This document shows positions 17,126-26,238 of a stretch of DNA of 64,000 nt, one piece after another. Positions within the stretch are counted from its first letter, which is position 1; each line of letters opens with the position of its first letter. The stretch is taken from contig JAAFJX010000005.1 of assembly GCA_013299045.1 (NCBI GenBank), forward strand, positions 62,001 through 126,000. Reading direction: 5' to 3'. The position numbers and the translations under genes were made by a program. The stretch is from Cytophagales bacterium. Its GTDB lineage: Bacteria; Bacteroidota; Bacteroidia; Cytophagales; Bernardetiaceae. The notes beneath the pieces are model-generated. The model saw only the letters and a list, made by a program, of their open reading frames with translations, made no database searches and had not been told where the DNA came from.

Positions 17126-17344
17126 TTACTTTCGTCGTTTGTCAATAATTCTTTTCATGTTTGCTGTTATTGAAGCAGCCAAGTTACTGCGTTCATGGGC
17201 ACTGAGGCTGGCCAGCACTTGGCAGTAATGTGCATCGCTCATGTGCAAATACGCTTTGATGAAGGCTTCTAAGTCCTCCTGCTTGCTGAATTTGGATTGC
17301 TTAACCATTTTCTTATTCTGACTAAGGAAGATAAATTTGTCCAT
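17126..17344 (-). CDS. Small protein of unknown function
   Basis: A 72-residue, soluble, probably helical protein with a basic end (NMKRIIDKRRK). An ATG at 17308 would give a shorter version starting MVKQSKFSKQ, and the conserved-looking part (EDLEAFIKAYLHMSDAHYCQVLASLSAHERSNLAASI) begins after it. I do not recognise a family. The gene stands alone between the tRNA-Tyr promoter and the unknown gene at 17485 and has its own terminator. Confidence 0.55.
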   Translation of the reverse strand: MDKFIFLSQNKKMVKQSKFSKQEDLEAFIKAYLHMSDAHYCQVLASLSAHERSNLAASITANMKRIIDKRRK

Positions 17345-17484
17345 TTCTAGTAAAACATCGTGTCATAAACAATTCCAAAAACTAGATTGCCTTATTTTTG
17401 TTTAAGAAAAATTAAACAAAATAATTTTATTTTCTGCAAGAGGACAGAATTTAACTGATGCACAAAAAATAGACGTAACGGCTG

Positions 17485-18534
17485 TCATAAAAGTGGCTTA
17501 ATCATGCGTTCAAAGCGGTTTTGCACAAAATTAGACTCGGTGGCTTCGGAAAACTCTTGAACGATGCGCTGCATTTCTGCTTGCCCAATATGCTTGGTAG
17601 TATAGCTTTCGTGAATGAAATTAAGATAAGAGACTGTGCTGTAAATGGCTTTATGGAAGGCCTGAAAGTCCACATCTGCATTGATAAAGGTTCGTACATC
17701 TTGGTAGTTGGCCTTCAAGCGCATTCTGTAGAGGAAATCATAGAGTGTAGTCAGTCCTACTTTTTCGGCCACAACAGCCCACTGCTCTGGCCCGAACTTC
17801 TTGCGAATATCTCCATCTTTTGTTTTCAATGCAGTTTGTCCGCGAGATTGGCGTTCTTTTTTTACAAATTCAGAACTTTCGTCGCGTGTACTTTTCAGCA
17901 ACATAGCAATTTGGGCAGCGCAGTCGGCAGGAGTTTGAACAAGCTCTGCCGCACTTTTTTTATAATTTTCTATATAGTTGGCAATGCCATAAAATTTGTA
18001 GTTCCCCTTTTCGCCATCTGCATAATAGGATACACCAGCAGGGTAGCAGTCGTTTGTAATGTGCGAAGCAAATTGTTTGATAAGTGCCTCGTGGGTTCTA
18101 CACACAATGCCCTTGGCCGTATAAGCTGCAAACATAGCCAAATAAGCGCTGTAATAGGCTTGTGCAAAAGCCCAATGCAAGGCCAGGCGCATATAGTTAG
18201 AGTGCTGCTCGTGCTGCTGCGTATTAAAGAGCAATAAATATTCAGTATTCCAAGCATTCATTAAAAGCTGTTCTACACGTTGTATAGGCGCATTGGCGTT
18301 GCGTTGCAGTTTATTCTTAAAATAGTGGAGCTTGTTCAGGTTATAACGGTCTGCATCTAGCTCAATATGCTGGGCAATGACTTGAAAATGACGAAAAAGA
18401 ACTTCTGACGGAATAGCCTTTTCTTCCTTAGAAAGGAGCTTTCTTTTTTGTTTGGATTCCAAAAGGTCAAAGTTGTCCTCTGCCAAATGAAAAATAGATT
18501 TAAGCGCCTCGGTCTGTTCGTTTTTTTGCTTCAT
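17485..18534 (-). CDS. Protein of unknown function, largely alpha-helical
   Basis: A 349-residue soluble protein, rich in helix-forming residues, with no signal peptide or membrane segment. No family is recognised. The stretch LALHWAFAQAYYSAYLAMFAAYTAKGI (residues 125-150) resembles the core helix of HEPN-type or nucleotidyltransferase-substrate-binding domains, but the defining R-x4-6-H is not clear. A charged, repeat-free linker (DESSEFVKKERQSRGQTALKTKDGDIRKKFG) near residue 225 splits it in two. It is flanked by tRNA genes on both sides and by two other unusual genes, so transfer into a tRNA-rich region is possible but not shown. Confidence 0.65.
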   Translation of the reverse strand: MKQKNEQTEALKSIFHLAEDNFDLLESKQKRKLLSKEEKAIPSEVLFRHFQVIAQHIELDADRYNLNKLHYFKNKLQRNANAPIQRVEQLLMNAWNTEYLLLFNTQQHEQHSNYMRLALHWAFAQAYYSAYLAMFAAYTAKGIVCRTHEALIKQFASHITNDCYPAGVSYYADGEKGNYKFYGIANYIENYKKSAAELVQTPADCAAQIAMLLKSTRDESSEFVKKERQSRGQTALKTKDGDIRKKFGPEQWAVVAEKVGLTTLYDFLYRMRLKANYQDVRTFINADVDFQAFHKAIYSTVSYLNFIHESYTTKHIGQAEMQRIVQEFSEATESNFVQNRFERMIKPLL

Positions 18535-18724
18535 GTTCAGATATTTTTTTTTTATTGGTTAAAACTCCAACATCAGTCAAAGATAGGGATTTTAAAACAC
18601 AAAAGCAAATTTCTAAGCCAAAAACCAATACATAATGGAAACAAAAATATTGGTTATTTACAGCAGAATAAGGTAGAAAATCAAGGCTAACCTACGTTCT
18701 TTGGCAGCATGGGGCCTGCCAATA

Positions 18725-18756
18725 AAAAAAGCCTCTCAGAAACTGAAAGGCTTTAT
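18725..18756 (-). terminator. Terminator of tRNA-Asp
   Basis: AAAAGCC/GGCTTTA stem with inner TCAG/CTGA pairing and a 3-nt loop, 10 bp beyond the tRNA 3' end. Confidence 0.8.
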
Positions 18757-18764
18757 TAGTCTTG

Positions 18765-18838
18765 CGGAATGGACGGGACTCGAACCCGCGACCCCCTGCG
18801 TGACAGGCAGGTATTCTAACCGACTGAACTACCACTCC
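18765..18838 (-). tRNA. tRNA-Asp(GTC)
   Basis: A 74-nt cloverleaf: acceptor GGAGTGG/CCATTCC, with one G-T pair, anticodon stem CCTGC/GCAGG around CTGTCAC giving GTC, discriminator G. No encoded CCA. Confidence 0.97.
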
Positions 18839-18904
18839 TGTGCATTAAGCAGCAAATAAGGTGTTGCGTGTGTGAAAAGATGTCGATTACCCTTATTTGA
18901 TGCT

Positions 18905-18937
18905 GCAAAGGTAGGAGGTCGTTTAATAACTACCAAA
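18905..18937 (-). promoter_or_regulatory. Promoter of tRNA-Asp
   Basis: TTTG-N20-TACCTTTG on the minus strand, with the -7 element at 18913-18906. The rest of the spacer to 19140 is AT-rich without a visible gene. Confidence 0.78.
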
Positions 18938-19144
18938 TTTTTTAGCATATTTTTTTAACAAATTTTAGTAAAAAATAGGTAAAATCCTTAAAATCAAATT
19001 AAAAAGACGCGATATTGATATCGAATAACTAAATGTTTGCAGCTAAAGCATAAAAAAGCTCAGCAGTATCCAAATGCTTTTAGTCTGAAGCTGGATAAGA
19101 TTTTGTTTTTAATGAGTTTGTTGAAAAAATGAGTATTTCTTAAC

Positions 19145-19152
19145 TAATTTTG
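19145..19152 (+). promoter_or_regulatory. Probable -7 element for the PD-(D/E)XK membrane protein
   Basis: TAATTTTG fits TAnnTTTG; a GTTG lies 21 bp upstream. Transcription would start about 19159, very close to the proposed TTG start codon at 19175, so the leader is very short. Confidence 0.5.
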
Positions 19153-19174
19153 CACCTCACCAATGATATTCTGA

Positions 19175-20041
19175 TTGAAAGCCCCAAACCCTCATATTCT
19201 TGCTCTGGACAAACACGTTCAAGAAGCCATTAAGCTCAAGCTCATTCGTATTGAAAATGAAGAGGATAGAATTTACGTTGTCTATAAACATAACAACGTC
19301 CGTTTGCGCCTTACAGACGAAGAGAAAGTGCGTGTTTGGGCTTATATGCGCCTTACGGTTGAGCTGGGCTATCCCTTTGCGCAAATTAGGATTGAACACA
19401 AGATAAAAGTGGGAAGCGGCTATAAACGCGCCGACATTTTAGTTACGGATAGCCAAAATAGGCCTTTGATTGTGCTGGAGTGCAAACGGCCACAGAGCGA
19501 CAGCCTCAAAATGGAAGAGGCTTACAAGCAACTTAAATCGTATGCAGACTTAGAACGTGCGCCTTATCTCTGGCTTTCTAATTATACCAACAACACACAC
19601 CAAGAACTGATTTATCATGGCAAATACACACGCCATAAAGACCTTTTTGCCTTGCCACCCTTTGCTTATGCGTCGCGTCAAAAGTTTCAGCTTTGGGTAA
19701 TTGTCGGAGTGTTCTATGGTCTTTTTCGTAAGTTAAGCAGTTTTAGTCTTGATTGGAAATTATTGCGAAACCTACTTTTGGCTGTTTTATTGGGCGGCCT
19801 ATTTCTGGTCTTTTGCCAAACTGATTTTGACTGGGCTGAGTGGTCGCAAGTGTTTGTACAGGCTGCATGGGGCTTGGGTGGGTTTGTTTGGCTAGGCACC
19901 ATGATTTTTGTGCTATATAAAATAACAAAAAAAAAGAGCCTAACCAAACCCAAAAGAAAACCACAACGCAAAGCACGTATGGATAAAGCAAGAGCAGTTG
20001 CGCGGCGTACTCGCGCCAAAACGACCAGAAAGGCTAAATAG
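19175..20041 (+). CDS. PD-(D/E)XK nuclease-like domain fused to membrane helices and a basic tail
   Basis: A 288-residue protein. Residues 30-150 match the N-terminal domain of type I restriction subunit R (HSDR_N): a helix with R-Q-less LTDEEKVRVWAYMRLTVELGYP, then GYKRADILV and LIVLECKRP, which supply the Asp and the E-x-K of the PD-(D/E)XK site. There is no helicase. Instead two membrane segments follow (about 188-210 and 222-248), then a Lys/Arg-rich tail of some 35 residues. The start is TTG, because no ATG exists in frame before the conserved part; a three-codon ATG frame (19163-19174) abuts it. The stop TAG is the first three bases of repeat copy B. Membrane-bound nuclease or nucleic-acid binding is inferred. 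Confidence 0.75.
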   Translation: MKAPNPHILALDKHVQEAIKLKLIRIENEEDRIYVVYKHNNVRLRLTDEEKVRVWAYMRLTVELGYPFAQIRIEHKIKVGSGYKRADILVTDSQNRPLIVLECKRPQSDSLKMEEAYKQLKSYADLERAPYLWLSNYTNNTHQELIYHGKYTRHKDLFALPPFAYASRQKFQLWVIVGVFYGLFRKLSSFSLDWKLLRNLLLAVLLGGLFLVFCQTDFDWAEWSQVFVQAAWGLGGFVWLGTMIFVLYKITKKKSLTKPKRKPQRKARMDKARAVARRTRAKTTRKAK

Positions 20042-20120
20042 TCGTCCCTTAAAATATACCTAAGGCGTTTGTTTCCAGTGAATTAAACAAAAACCTTAGA
20101 TATATTTTAAGGAAAGACTA
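20039..20120. repeat. Copy B of the TAGTCKTCCC repeat: 82-bp palindrome
   Basis: Two inverted arms of about 36 bp, left TAGTCGTCCCTTAAAATA..., right ending ...TATTTTAAGGAAAGACTA, around a CCAGTGAATT centre. The left 50 bp is a copy of the family shared with 15048-15097 and 45153-45202. As RNA it would fold into one long hairpin and could act as a terminator for the gene whose stop codon it contains. The rest of the spacer to 20360 has no visible gene. Confidence 0.72.
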
Positions 20121-20436
20121 AGTATAAAAAGAAAACAAAAAAAAGCCCACCAAGACAACCTCTATCTCTTGAAATTATTATCCTAAATTTTGATGCGGAA
20201 AACCTGACTTCAATACAAGGGTCTTTCTTGCAGTCCGCCGCTAATAAAAGTAGCAACGTTAATGGCATTAAATATTTGATTGTATGGGATTAAAGAATGA
20301 AATCAAATAACTTATGCTCGCAAAGGTAAAATAAAATAAAGGTTGCCTCAAAATATCAAAAAAACATCTATCTTTGTAACCACTTATAGCCAGTCAGAAC
20401 GCACCTTGGGCATTCCTGAGACTCTACACCCATGCT

Positions 20437-20859
20437 ATGACATACCCAGCCACGATAGACCATCTTTTGCGCAAACATAAGCTCCGCCGAACGAGCTTCC
20501 GCAGCGATATTCTTCAAATGTTCCTCAAAACGCCTAGTGCCATAGCGCATCAGGATATAGAAAAACTATTAGGGCTTGACTTTGACAGAGTTACCTTATA
20601 TAGAACCTTAAAATCCTTTGAAGAAGTAGGACTCATTCATCGTATTGTGGACGAGAGCGCCAGCATAAAATATGCGCTATGCCAGAATACCTGCACCGAC
20701 CACCAACACCAAGACGACCACTTGCATTTTAACTGCGAACGCTGCCAAAGCACATTTTGCTTGCATAGCTTCAAGTTACCACCTATTAGCCTCCCTGAAG
20801 GTTTTAGAGTACAAGAACTGAGGCTTTCTGCCAAAGGTATTTGTGATAAATGCCAATAG
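20437..20859 (+). CDS. Fur-family transcriptional regulator
   Basis: A 140-residue Fur/Zur/PerR-type metalloregulator. The N-terminal winged helix contains LRRTSFRSDILQMFL and the recognition region FDRVTLYRTLKSFEEVGLIHRI. The C-terminal dimerisation domain has a His-rich metal site (HQHQDDHLHFNC) and two CxxC pairs (CERC near residue 108, CDKC at the end) for structural zinc. The metal sensed cannot be told; the sequence is short of the usual PerR markers. A possible -7 element TATCTTTG lies at 20369-20376. It has no metal-transport neighbour, so its targets are elsewhere. Confidence 0.88.
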   Translation: MTYPATIDHLLRKHKLRRTSFRSDILQMFLKTPSAIAHQDIEKLLGLDFDRVTLYRTLKSFEEVGLIHRIVDESASIKYALCQNTCTDHQHQDDHLHFNCERCQSTFCLHSFKLPPISLPEGFRVQELRLSAKGICDKCQ

Positions 20860-21028
20860 TATCTATTTTTTGAAAAAAAAGATTATTTTTGCAACCAAGC
20901 ATACTTGGTGTTTATCATTATGCAGAAAAACAACGTTTGGGTGATTTAAGAGCTTTTGTGCTGCCCTAGTTTTTTTTCATAAAATAAAAATCAAAGTCTC
21001 ATTTACCATTCTTACCCACCCATAAACT

Positions 21029-24000
21029 ATGCTTTTAAACCATTGCACATCTATTTTGTTGTTGTTAAAACGCATTGGCCTTGCTATTTTAACTGTTTTG
21101 GTTAGTTATGCTCTTGTTTATGCCCAAGAAACGTCCAAGCTATTTGTCAAGGAAGAAAACTTTGTAGCCGATGCACAAACTCTTATGGCACGAGCACGTA
21201 CACCACTTTCAACGTCGGTTTCGGCAGAGTTTTCGGGTGTTCTGAGCAGCCTAAGTGCGGAACAAAAAAGCACTTTTTATAAAACCAGTAAGCTCATGTA
21301 CGAAAAGGGCTATCGTGCTGCTCCACAATTTGAGGACTTTTTTGGCGCAGTTATTTTGGGCTACAAAAAAGGAGTTGTTCGCGACAATGACCTCACCGAT
21401 TTGCTGAATGTGAGCCTCAGTGCCGTGCAAAGTAGCTCACCAGCCGTCAATACACCCTTTTTTAACTCTGTCCGCACTTATGCCGAAGACCGCGCCATTT
21501 ATCGCTTCAAAGAAGTAAACTCACTCTACGTCAAGCAGGGGCGTGTGTCCTTTAAATACAAAGCACCTTCAAAAGTAGAACCTGTGGACGAGGGCGATTT
21601 TGAGGCTATAGAAAGCACCACCCCGCCCGACACCGTCGTAACAGAAATTGGAAAAGATATACCTACCGACGATGCAGACGCGGGCTATGAAGGCTGGGGC
21701 GACGAGGCCGCCGAAACAAGCGACTCTAGTGAACCTAGCAAAGACCCTTGGGCTACCGAAGGTGATTGGGGAGACCCCGATGAAAGCGCTAGCAGCGACG
21801 ACTGGGGCACAGACGGCGGCTCTATGGTAGAAGAGCCTGTTATTACAAAAAAGACTGTAACAGAAAAGTACCCCAACTCTATCCGAAAAAATCTGTCATC
21901 TTATAGCGAAGAAGCCGAAGACACTCTCCGTACCGAAGGGCCTTACATAGCCTTAGAGGGCGTTACGCTTGAAATGCGCAGCCAAAATGATTCCCTCCCG
22001 GTGGAAATTAAAAACACGAATGGTAACGTCATTTATGCAGGTGGGCAAGGTGGTATGTTTTCGGGTAAAGGCGGTACTTTTGACTGGTCTTCGGTGGGCA
22101 TTCCCGCTGGCAAGGCTTATGCAGAACTTGATAAGTTCAATTTCAAAATCAGTAAGCCTCAGTTTAAGGCCAAGAACGTCAAAATGATTTATCCAGACAA
22201 GCTGGATTCTGCTGTCAATGGCGAATTGGAATACGCCAGCGTCAAGCTCTCTAAGCGCGCCGAACGTTTCTTGCCCTCCTTTAAATCCTATAGAGCAGAC
22301 CTCAGAGTTAAAGATTTTGCCAAAGACCTCACTTTTACGGGTGGCTTTTCTATGAGAGGCGCAAGAGTTTCTAATGAATCTTTCTCTACAGGCTTCTCTA
22401 CCATCACCGTTAAACTTGGCGACTCCGTGCGTATGCGCCTGCGCTCAAAAAAGCAATTTGAGTTTAGAGAAAAAGAAATCCGCAACCCCTTTGCCGAGGT
22501 GGTCATTTACATGAACAATATGCAAGACTCTATGGTGCATAGGGGCATGATTATACGCATGAGTACAGACAGTCTCAAGCTCACAGCTCGCAAATCGGAC
22601 GACCTCAAGCAAAGTACTTTCTTAGACACCTACCACAAAATAGAAATAGATGCAGACTTCTTAAAGTTCAGCCCCAAAGACGACACCCTCGCCATTAGCG
22701 TTATGAGAGGCCGAAATGCCGTTCCCGCCTTTATTGAGTCCTACAACTATTTTGACCAATCTCGTTTGGCGCGTTTGCAAGGTATTTACAAATTCAATCC
22801 ATTGTTGTCGGCAGTGGGCTACCACCGTATGCTTGAAAAACCATCAGTGGAGTTTGCAAGCCGAGATTTGGCCACTAATTTCAAGCTAGACCCCAACACG
22901 GTGCGAACTTCCATGTGGGGGCTACATGAGCGCGGCTACGTTACTTATGAACCTGAATTTGACTGGGTACGCATACAGCGCAAGGGCTTACTTTATACAC
23001 GCGCCAACAACCGCACCAGTGATTATGACCGCATCAGGATTGTATCCCAGGCTGCTTCCTTGAATAATATGGGCATGAACTTCAAAAAAGGCGATATGGT
23101 AGTGCGTGGCGTAGTGGCCATGCGTTTGAGCCAAACCCCGCTGCTTACTATTTCGGCCACACCCAGCGACAGCATTGTGATTATCAAAAAAGGCTTGGAT
23201 ATGGAGTTCAAAGGAAAAATGGACGGCAAAATATTTGACTTTCATTGCCAAAAAGAACCTTTTAAGTTTCATTACGACTCTTTCAAAGTAGAAATGAAGA
23301 TGGTGGACTCCATGCAGATGTACGTCATGGATACCATCAAAGACAAACGCACAGGCGAAATCAAAAATATTTTCCGAAAGGTGGACTCCACGGGCAAACC
23401 TATGATGGTGGACAACACCTTCCGTAACTTTTCGGCGGTTTATTACTTGAACCACCCCAAAAATAAATCTGGCACATCTACCCGCCGCGAAGTAGAGAAC
23501 TATCCTATTTTGGCGGCTTCGGAGGGTGGTTTGGTTACTTTTGAGAAGAAAAGTATCTTAGATGGGGCTTATAGCGAGCAAGTAAAGTTTGAAATGGACG
23601 CTTTCACGCTGGACAAAATGGATAGGCGAAACCCCAGCGAGTTGTACTTTGGAGGAACATTCAAAACAAGCGGGATAATGCCTGATTTTGAGGAAAAGAT
23701 ACATTTTAACGAAAAAGACCGTTCCTTGGGCTTTACACACGCCATTCCGGACTCCGGGTACTCGCTTTATGAAGGCAAGGGCAAGCTGATGAGCGCCAAC
23801 GTAACAGTGGACGCGAAAGGCATTCGTGCTATTCCGAAAGACCCCAAAAATGCAGCTGGAATGGTCAAAAATCCCGCTACCATCAAGTATCTGGCCGCCG
23901 ATGTTCAGTCTGATGACTTTGTGTTCTATCCGGATAGTGTGAAGGCCAACGGCAAAGAAGCACGCGATAAAAACTCTACCTTCACGAAGGCTACTATCCG

Positions 24001-26095
24001 AAACGATACCATTGCGAACGGTGTGCGTTATCCAGGTACTGAAATGCAAGACTATGAGCTAAACTGGGACGTAAAAAAGAATGACATGATGTTTACCACC
24101 AAGTCCACATCATTTGATATGTTCACCAACCTCAAAAACAAAAATCTGCATGATTCTACAAAGTTTAGAGGAACACTTGGCCTTACTCCAGATGGTTTGC
24201 GTGGCAATGGCCGTTTTGAAACCGAGGACGCGGTTATGAACTCTGAAACCTTCAATTTCCGTGAAGAGAAGTTTAATGCCAATCATGCTAATATCAAAGT
24301 GAAATCCGATAACAAAAATATTGATGCTGTTACGGCTCGCGATGTAAAAATTAACTATGACATGAACGGCAAGGTAGCAGAAATGGAATCAGAAGTATCA
24401 GGCAAAAAAGCCTTTGAGTTTCCTTATGCCAAATACGAAACTTCATTGGCCAAAGGCACATGGCTCATAGACAAAGACATTCTGGAGTTTAAAGTAGATG
24501 AGAGCCAAACAAGTGCATTCCAGGGTTTCTCTAGTACGGACAGCACCAACGGTGTATCTTTTGCGGCTACTTATGGTAAATACAACATCAAAGAGAATCT
24601 TCTTAACATAGGTGGTGTGCCTTATATCTGGTCAGTGGATTCCAAAATTATTCCTGACAAGGGCGAGGTTACTATCCGTAAAGATGGTGCTATGGATATG
24701 CTGCGCAACGCGGAATTGGACGTAAACGGCACAACGGCTTATTACCACCTCAAGCAAGGAACTATCATGGTGCATTCCAAAATATTCTTTAGTGGAGAGG
24801 CTATTTATGAGTATGACAATGGTACAGCCAAAAAAGAAGCGCTGAAGTTTGATAACTTTGAAAACGCACTCGTAAAACTTGATTCCCTGCCCGATGATAT
24901 TAAAAACGGCCCGCTCGTCAATGCCATTGCCAATAAGCCTGGCACGTTCTCAACCGTAGAAATTCCGGAAAGCAAAGGCTTTTTGGTGTCCGAAGGTCGT
25001 CAATTCCGCGGACAGGCTACTATGTTTGCTTGGAAGCCACAGTTGCAGTTCAAAGGCGAGTTCAGGCTTTCATTGGACGGCCCCGACGCACCATGGTTGC
25101 CGCTTGTGGGTTCAGGCGAAATCAATGTAGGTGGCGGTAAAGTCAATGGTGCAGAACTCGTTGTGGGGCTTTATCTAGACAAAGACAATCGTGAGTTTTA
25201 TGCACCACTCATTGAAAAAATACGGAACAAAACTGATTTTCAGATATTCGAGGGTGCTGGTAACTTGGAAACCGACGGCGTGGCTCGGAAGAACATCATC
25301 ATGCCTAAGGAGAAAAAAGCAGGTACCCAATACAACGGCAACCGCTTTGAATATTCCAAAGAAACAGGCGTGATTGACTATGAAGGAAAATTCAAACTCC
25401 TAGACCCCGTAGAGCGCTTTAACGTCCTTGCATCGGGCTTAGGCTCTGGCCGTATCAAAGAAAACAAATACACCATCAACACCATGCTAGCCATAGGCAC
25501 GGAGGGAGAAGGCGAGGTATTCCGCTATTGGGGCAAGCAGATTGAAGACTTCATGCTTGAAAACCGCAAAGAGTATGAAAGAACTGTTAAAAATAACATT
25601 TCTACGCACTACAAAATAGGTGAATTTTTGGACAAAAAAGACGTGGACAACTTCAAGCGCCGCTTTGACCCAGGCCGTCATTCTTTTTCGGACTACTTCG
25701 GCGACCGCAAGCTCGTTTTCTCGGACGTAACCATGAACTGGTCGCCAGAGCGCAAGGCGTTTTATAGCGTGGGAGACCTTGGCTTGGCCAATATCCTCAA
25801 AACAGACGTTGATGCCAAGGTAACGGGTATGATTGAAATTCCAATGGAGGATAACAACAAAACCATGTATGTCTACTTGGAGTTTAATGAAAACCGTTGG
25901 CTCTATTTGGAATACAATAACCGCGATACCAAATTGCTTTGCTCGGACGAGGAGTTTATGAAAAAATTAGAAGAAAACAAATCAAAGGACAAGTACAAGG
26001 CAGCAACTCCTGAAGAAGTACAAGCTTTTAAGGACGCATTCAAGGCGCAGTACAAAAAAACTTCCACGCCGCTCATTCCGTTGGGTTTAGATTAG
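21029..26095 (+). CDS. Giant exported beta-rich protein of unknown function
   Basis: A 1688-residue protein, the largest in the window, with an N-terminal signal or anchor (to about residue 35, ending YAQE). Residues 190-285 are a disordered acidic linker rich in Asp, Glu, Ser and Trp with repeated DxWG units. From 300 to the end the sequence is a long series of short amphipathic strands typical of repeated jelly-roll or beta-sandwich folds (for example ARDVKINYDMNGKVAEMES). No catalytic motif, repeat family or sorting domain is recognised. The strand pattern is reminiscent of periplasmic bridge proteins such as LptD-N or AsmA, but this is only a hypothesis. It is monocistronic, ending at a strong terminator. 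Confidence 0.75.
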   Translation: MLLNHCTSILLLLKRIGLAILTVLVSYALVYAQETSKLFVKEENFVADAQTLMARARTPLSTSVSAEFSGVLSSLSAEQKSTFYKTSKLMYEKGYRAAPQFEDFFGAVILGYKKGVVRDNDLTDLLNVSLSAVQSSSPAVNTPFFNSVRTYAEDRAIYRFKEVNSLYVKQGRVSFKYKAPSKVEPVDEGDFEAIESTTPPDTVVTEIGKDIPTDDADAGYEGWGDEAAETSDSSEPSKDPWATEGDWGDPDESASSDDWGTDGGSMVEEPVITKKTVTEKYPNSIRKNLSSYSEEAEDTLRTEGPYIALEGVTLEMRSQNDSLPVEIKNTNGNVIYAGGQGGMFSGKGGTFDWSSVGIPAGKAYAELDKFNFKISKPQFKAKNVKMIYPDKLDSAVNGELEYASVKLSKRAERFLPSFKSYRADLRVKDFAKDLTFTGGFSMRGARVSNESFSTGFSTITVKLGDSVRMRLRSKKQFEFREKEIRNPFAEVVIYMNNMQDSMVHRGMIIRMSTDSLKLTARKSDDLKQSTFLDTYHKIEIDADFLKFSPKDDTLAISVMRGRNAVPAFIESYNYFDQSRLARLQGIYKFNPLLSAVGYHRMLEKPSVEFASRDLATNFKLDPNTVRTSMWGLHERGYVTYEPEFDWVRIQRKGLLYTRANNRTSDYDRIRIVSQAASLNNMGMNFKKGDMVVRGVVAMRLSQTPLLTISATPSDSIVIIKKGLDMEFKGKMDGKIFDFHCQKEPFKFHYDSFKVEMKMVDSMQMYVMDTIKDKRTGEIKNIFRKVDSTGKPMMVDNTFRNFSAVYYLNHPKNKSGTSTRREVENYPILAASEGGLVTFEKKSILDGAYSEQVKFEMDAFTLDKMDRRNPSELYFGGTFKTSGIMPDFEEKIHFNEKDRSLGFTHAIPDSGYSLYEGKGKLMSANVTVDAKGIRAIPKDPKNAAGMVKNPATIKYLAADVQSDDFVFYPDSVKANGKEARDKNSTFTKATIRNDTIANGVRYPGTEMQDYELNWDVKKNDMMFTTKSTSFDMFTNLKNKNLHDSTKFRGTLGLTPDGLRGNGRFETEDAVMNSETFNFREEKFNANHANIKVKSDNKNIDAVTARDVKINYDMNGKVAEMESEVSGKKAFEFPYAKYETSLAKGTWLIDKDILEFKVDESQTSAFQGFSSTDSTNGVSFAATYGKYNIKENLLNIGGVPYIWSVDSKIIPDKGEVTIRKDGAMDMLRNAELDVNGTTAYYHLKQGTIMVHSKIFFSGEAIYEYDNGTAKKEALKFDNFENALVKLDSLPDDIKNGPLVNAIANKPGTFSTVEIPESKGFLVSEGRQFRGQATMFAWKPQLQFKGEFRLSLDGPDAPWLPLVGSGEINVGGGKVNGAELVVGLYLDKDNREFYAPLIEKIRNKTDFQIFEGAGNLETDGVARKNIIMPKEKKAGTQYNGNRFEYSKETGVIDYEGKFKLLDPVERFNVLASGLGSGRIKENKYTINTMLAIGTEGEGEVFRYWGKQIEDFMLENRKEYERTVKNNISTHYKIGEFLDKKDVDNFKRRFDPGRHSFSDYFGDRKLVFSDVTMNWSPERKAFYSVGDLGLANILKTDVDAKVTGMIEIPMEDNNKTMYVYLEFNENRWLYLEYNNRDTKLLCSDEEFMKKLEENKSKDKYKAATPEEVQAFKDAFKAQYKKTSTPLIPLGLD

Positions 26096-26108
26096 TTTGG
26101 TGAGTTCT

Positions 26109-26149
26109 AAAAAAGGCCGTTCTTGATAACATTGGGCGGCCTTTTTTTT
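26109..26149 (+). terminator. Terminator after the giant exported protein gene
   Basis: Stem AAAAAAGGCCG/CGGCCTTTTTT with a 17-nt loop and a long T run, 14 bp after the stop. Confidence 0.85.
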
Positions 26150-26238
26150 GTTTTTCAAATGCAAGAAATATTTTTGAAAACCGCTAAAAAGCTATCCATT
26201 TAGCCATTATAAAACTCAAAGGGTAATATTTAAAGAGT

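Noticed and set aside
19163-19174. Three-codon ATG frame directly before the TTG start of the membrane nuclease
   Set aside because: Too short to call a regulatory peptide; noted only as a possible leaderless start context.
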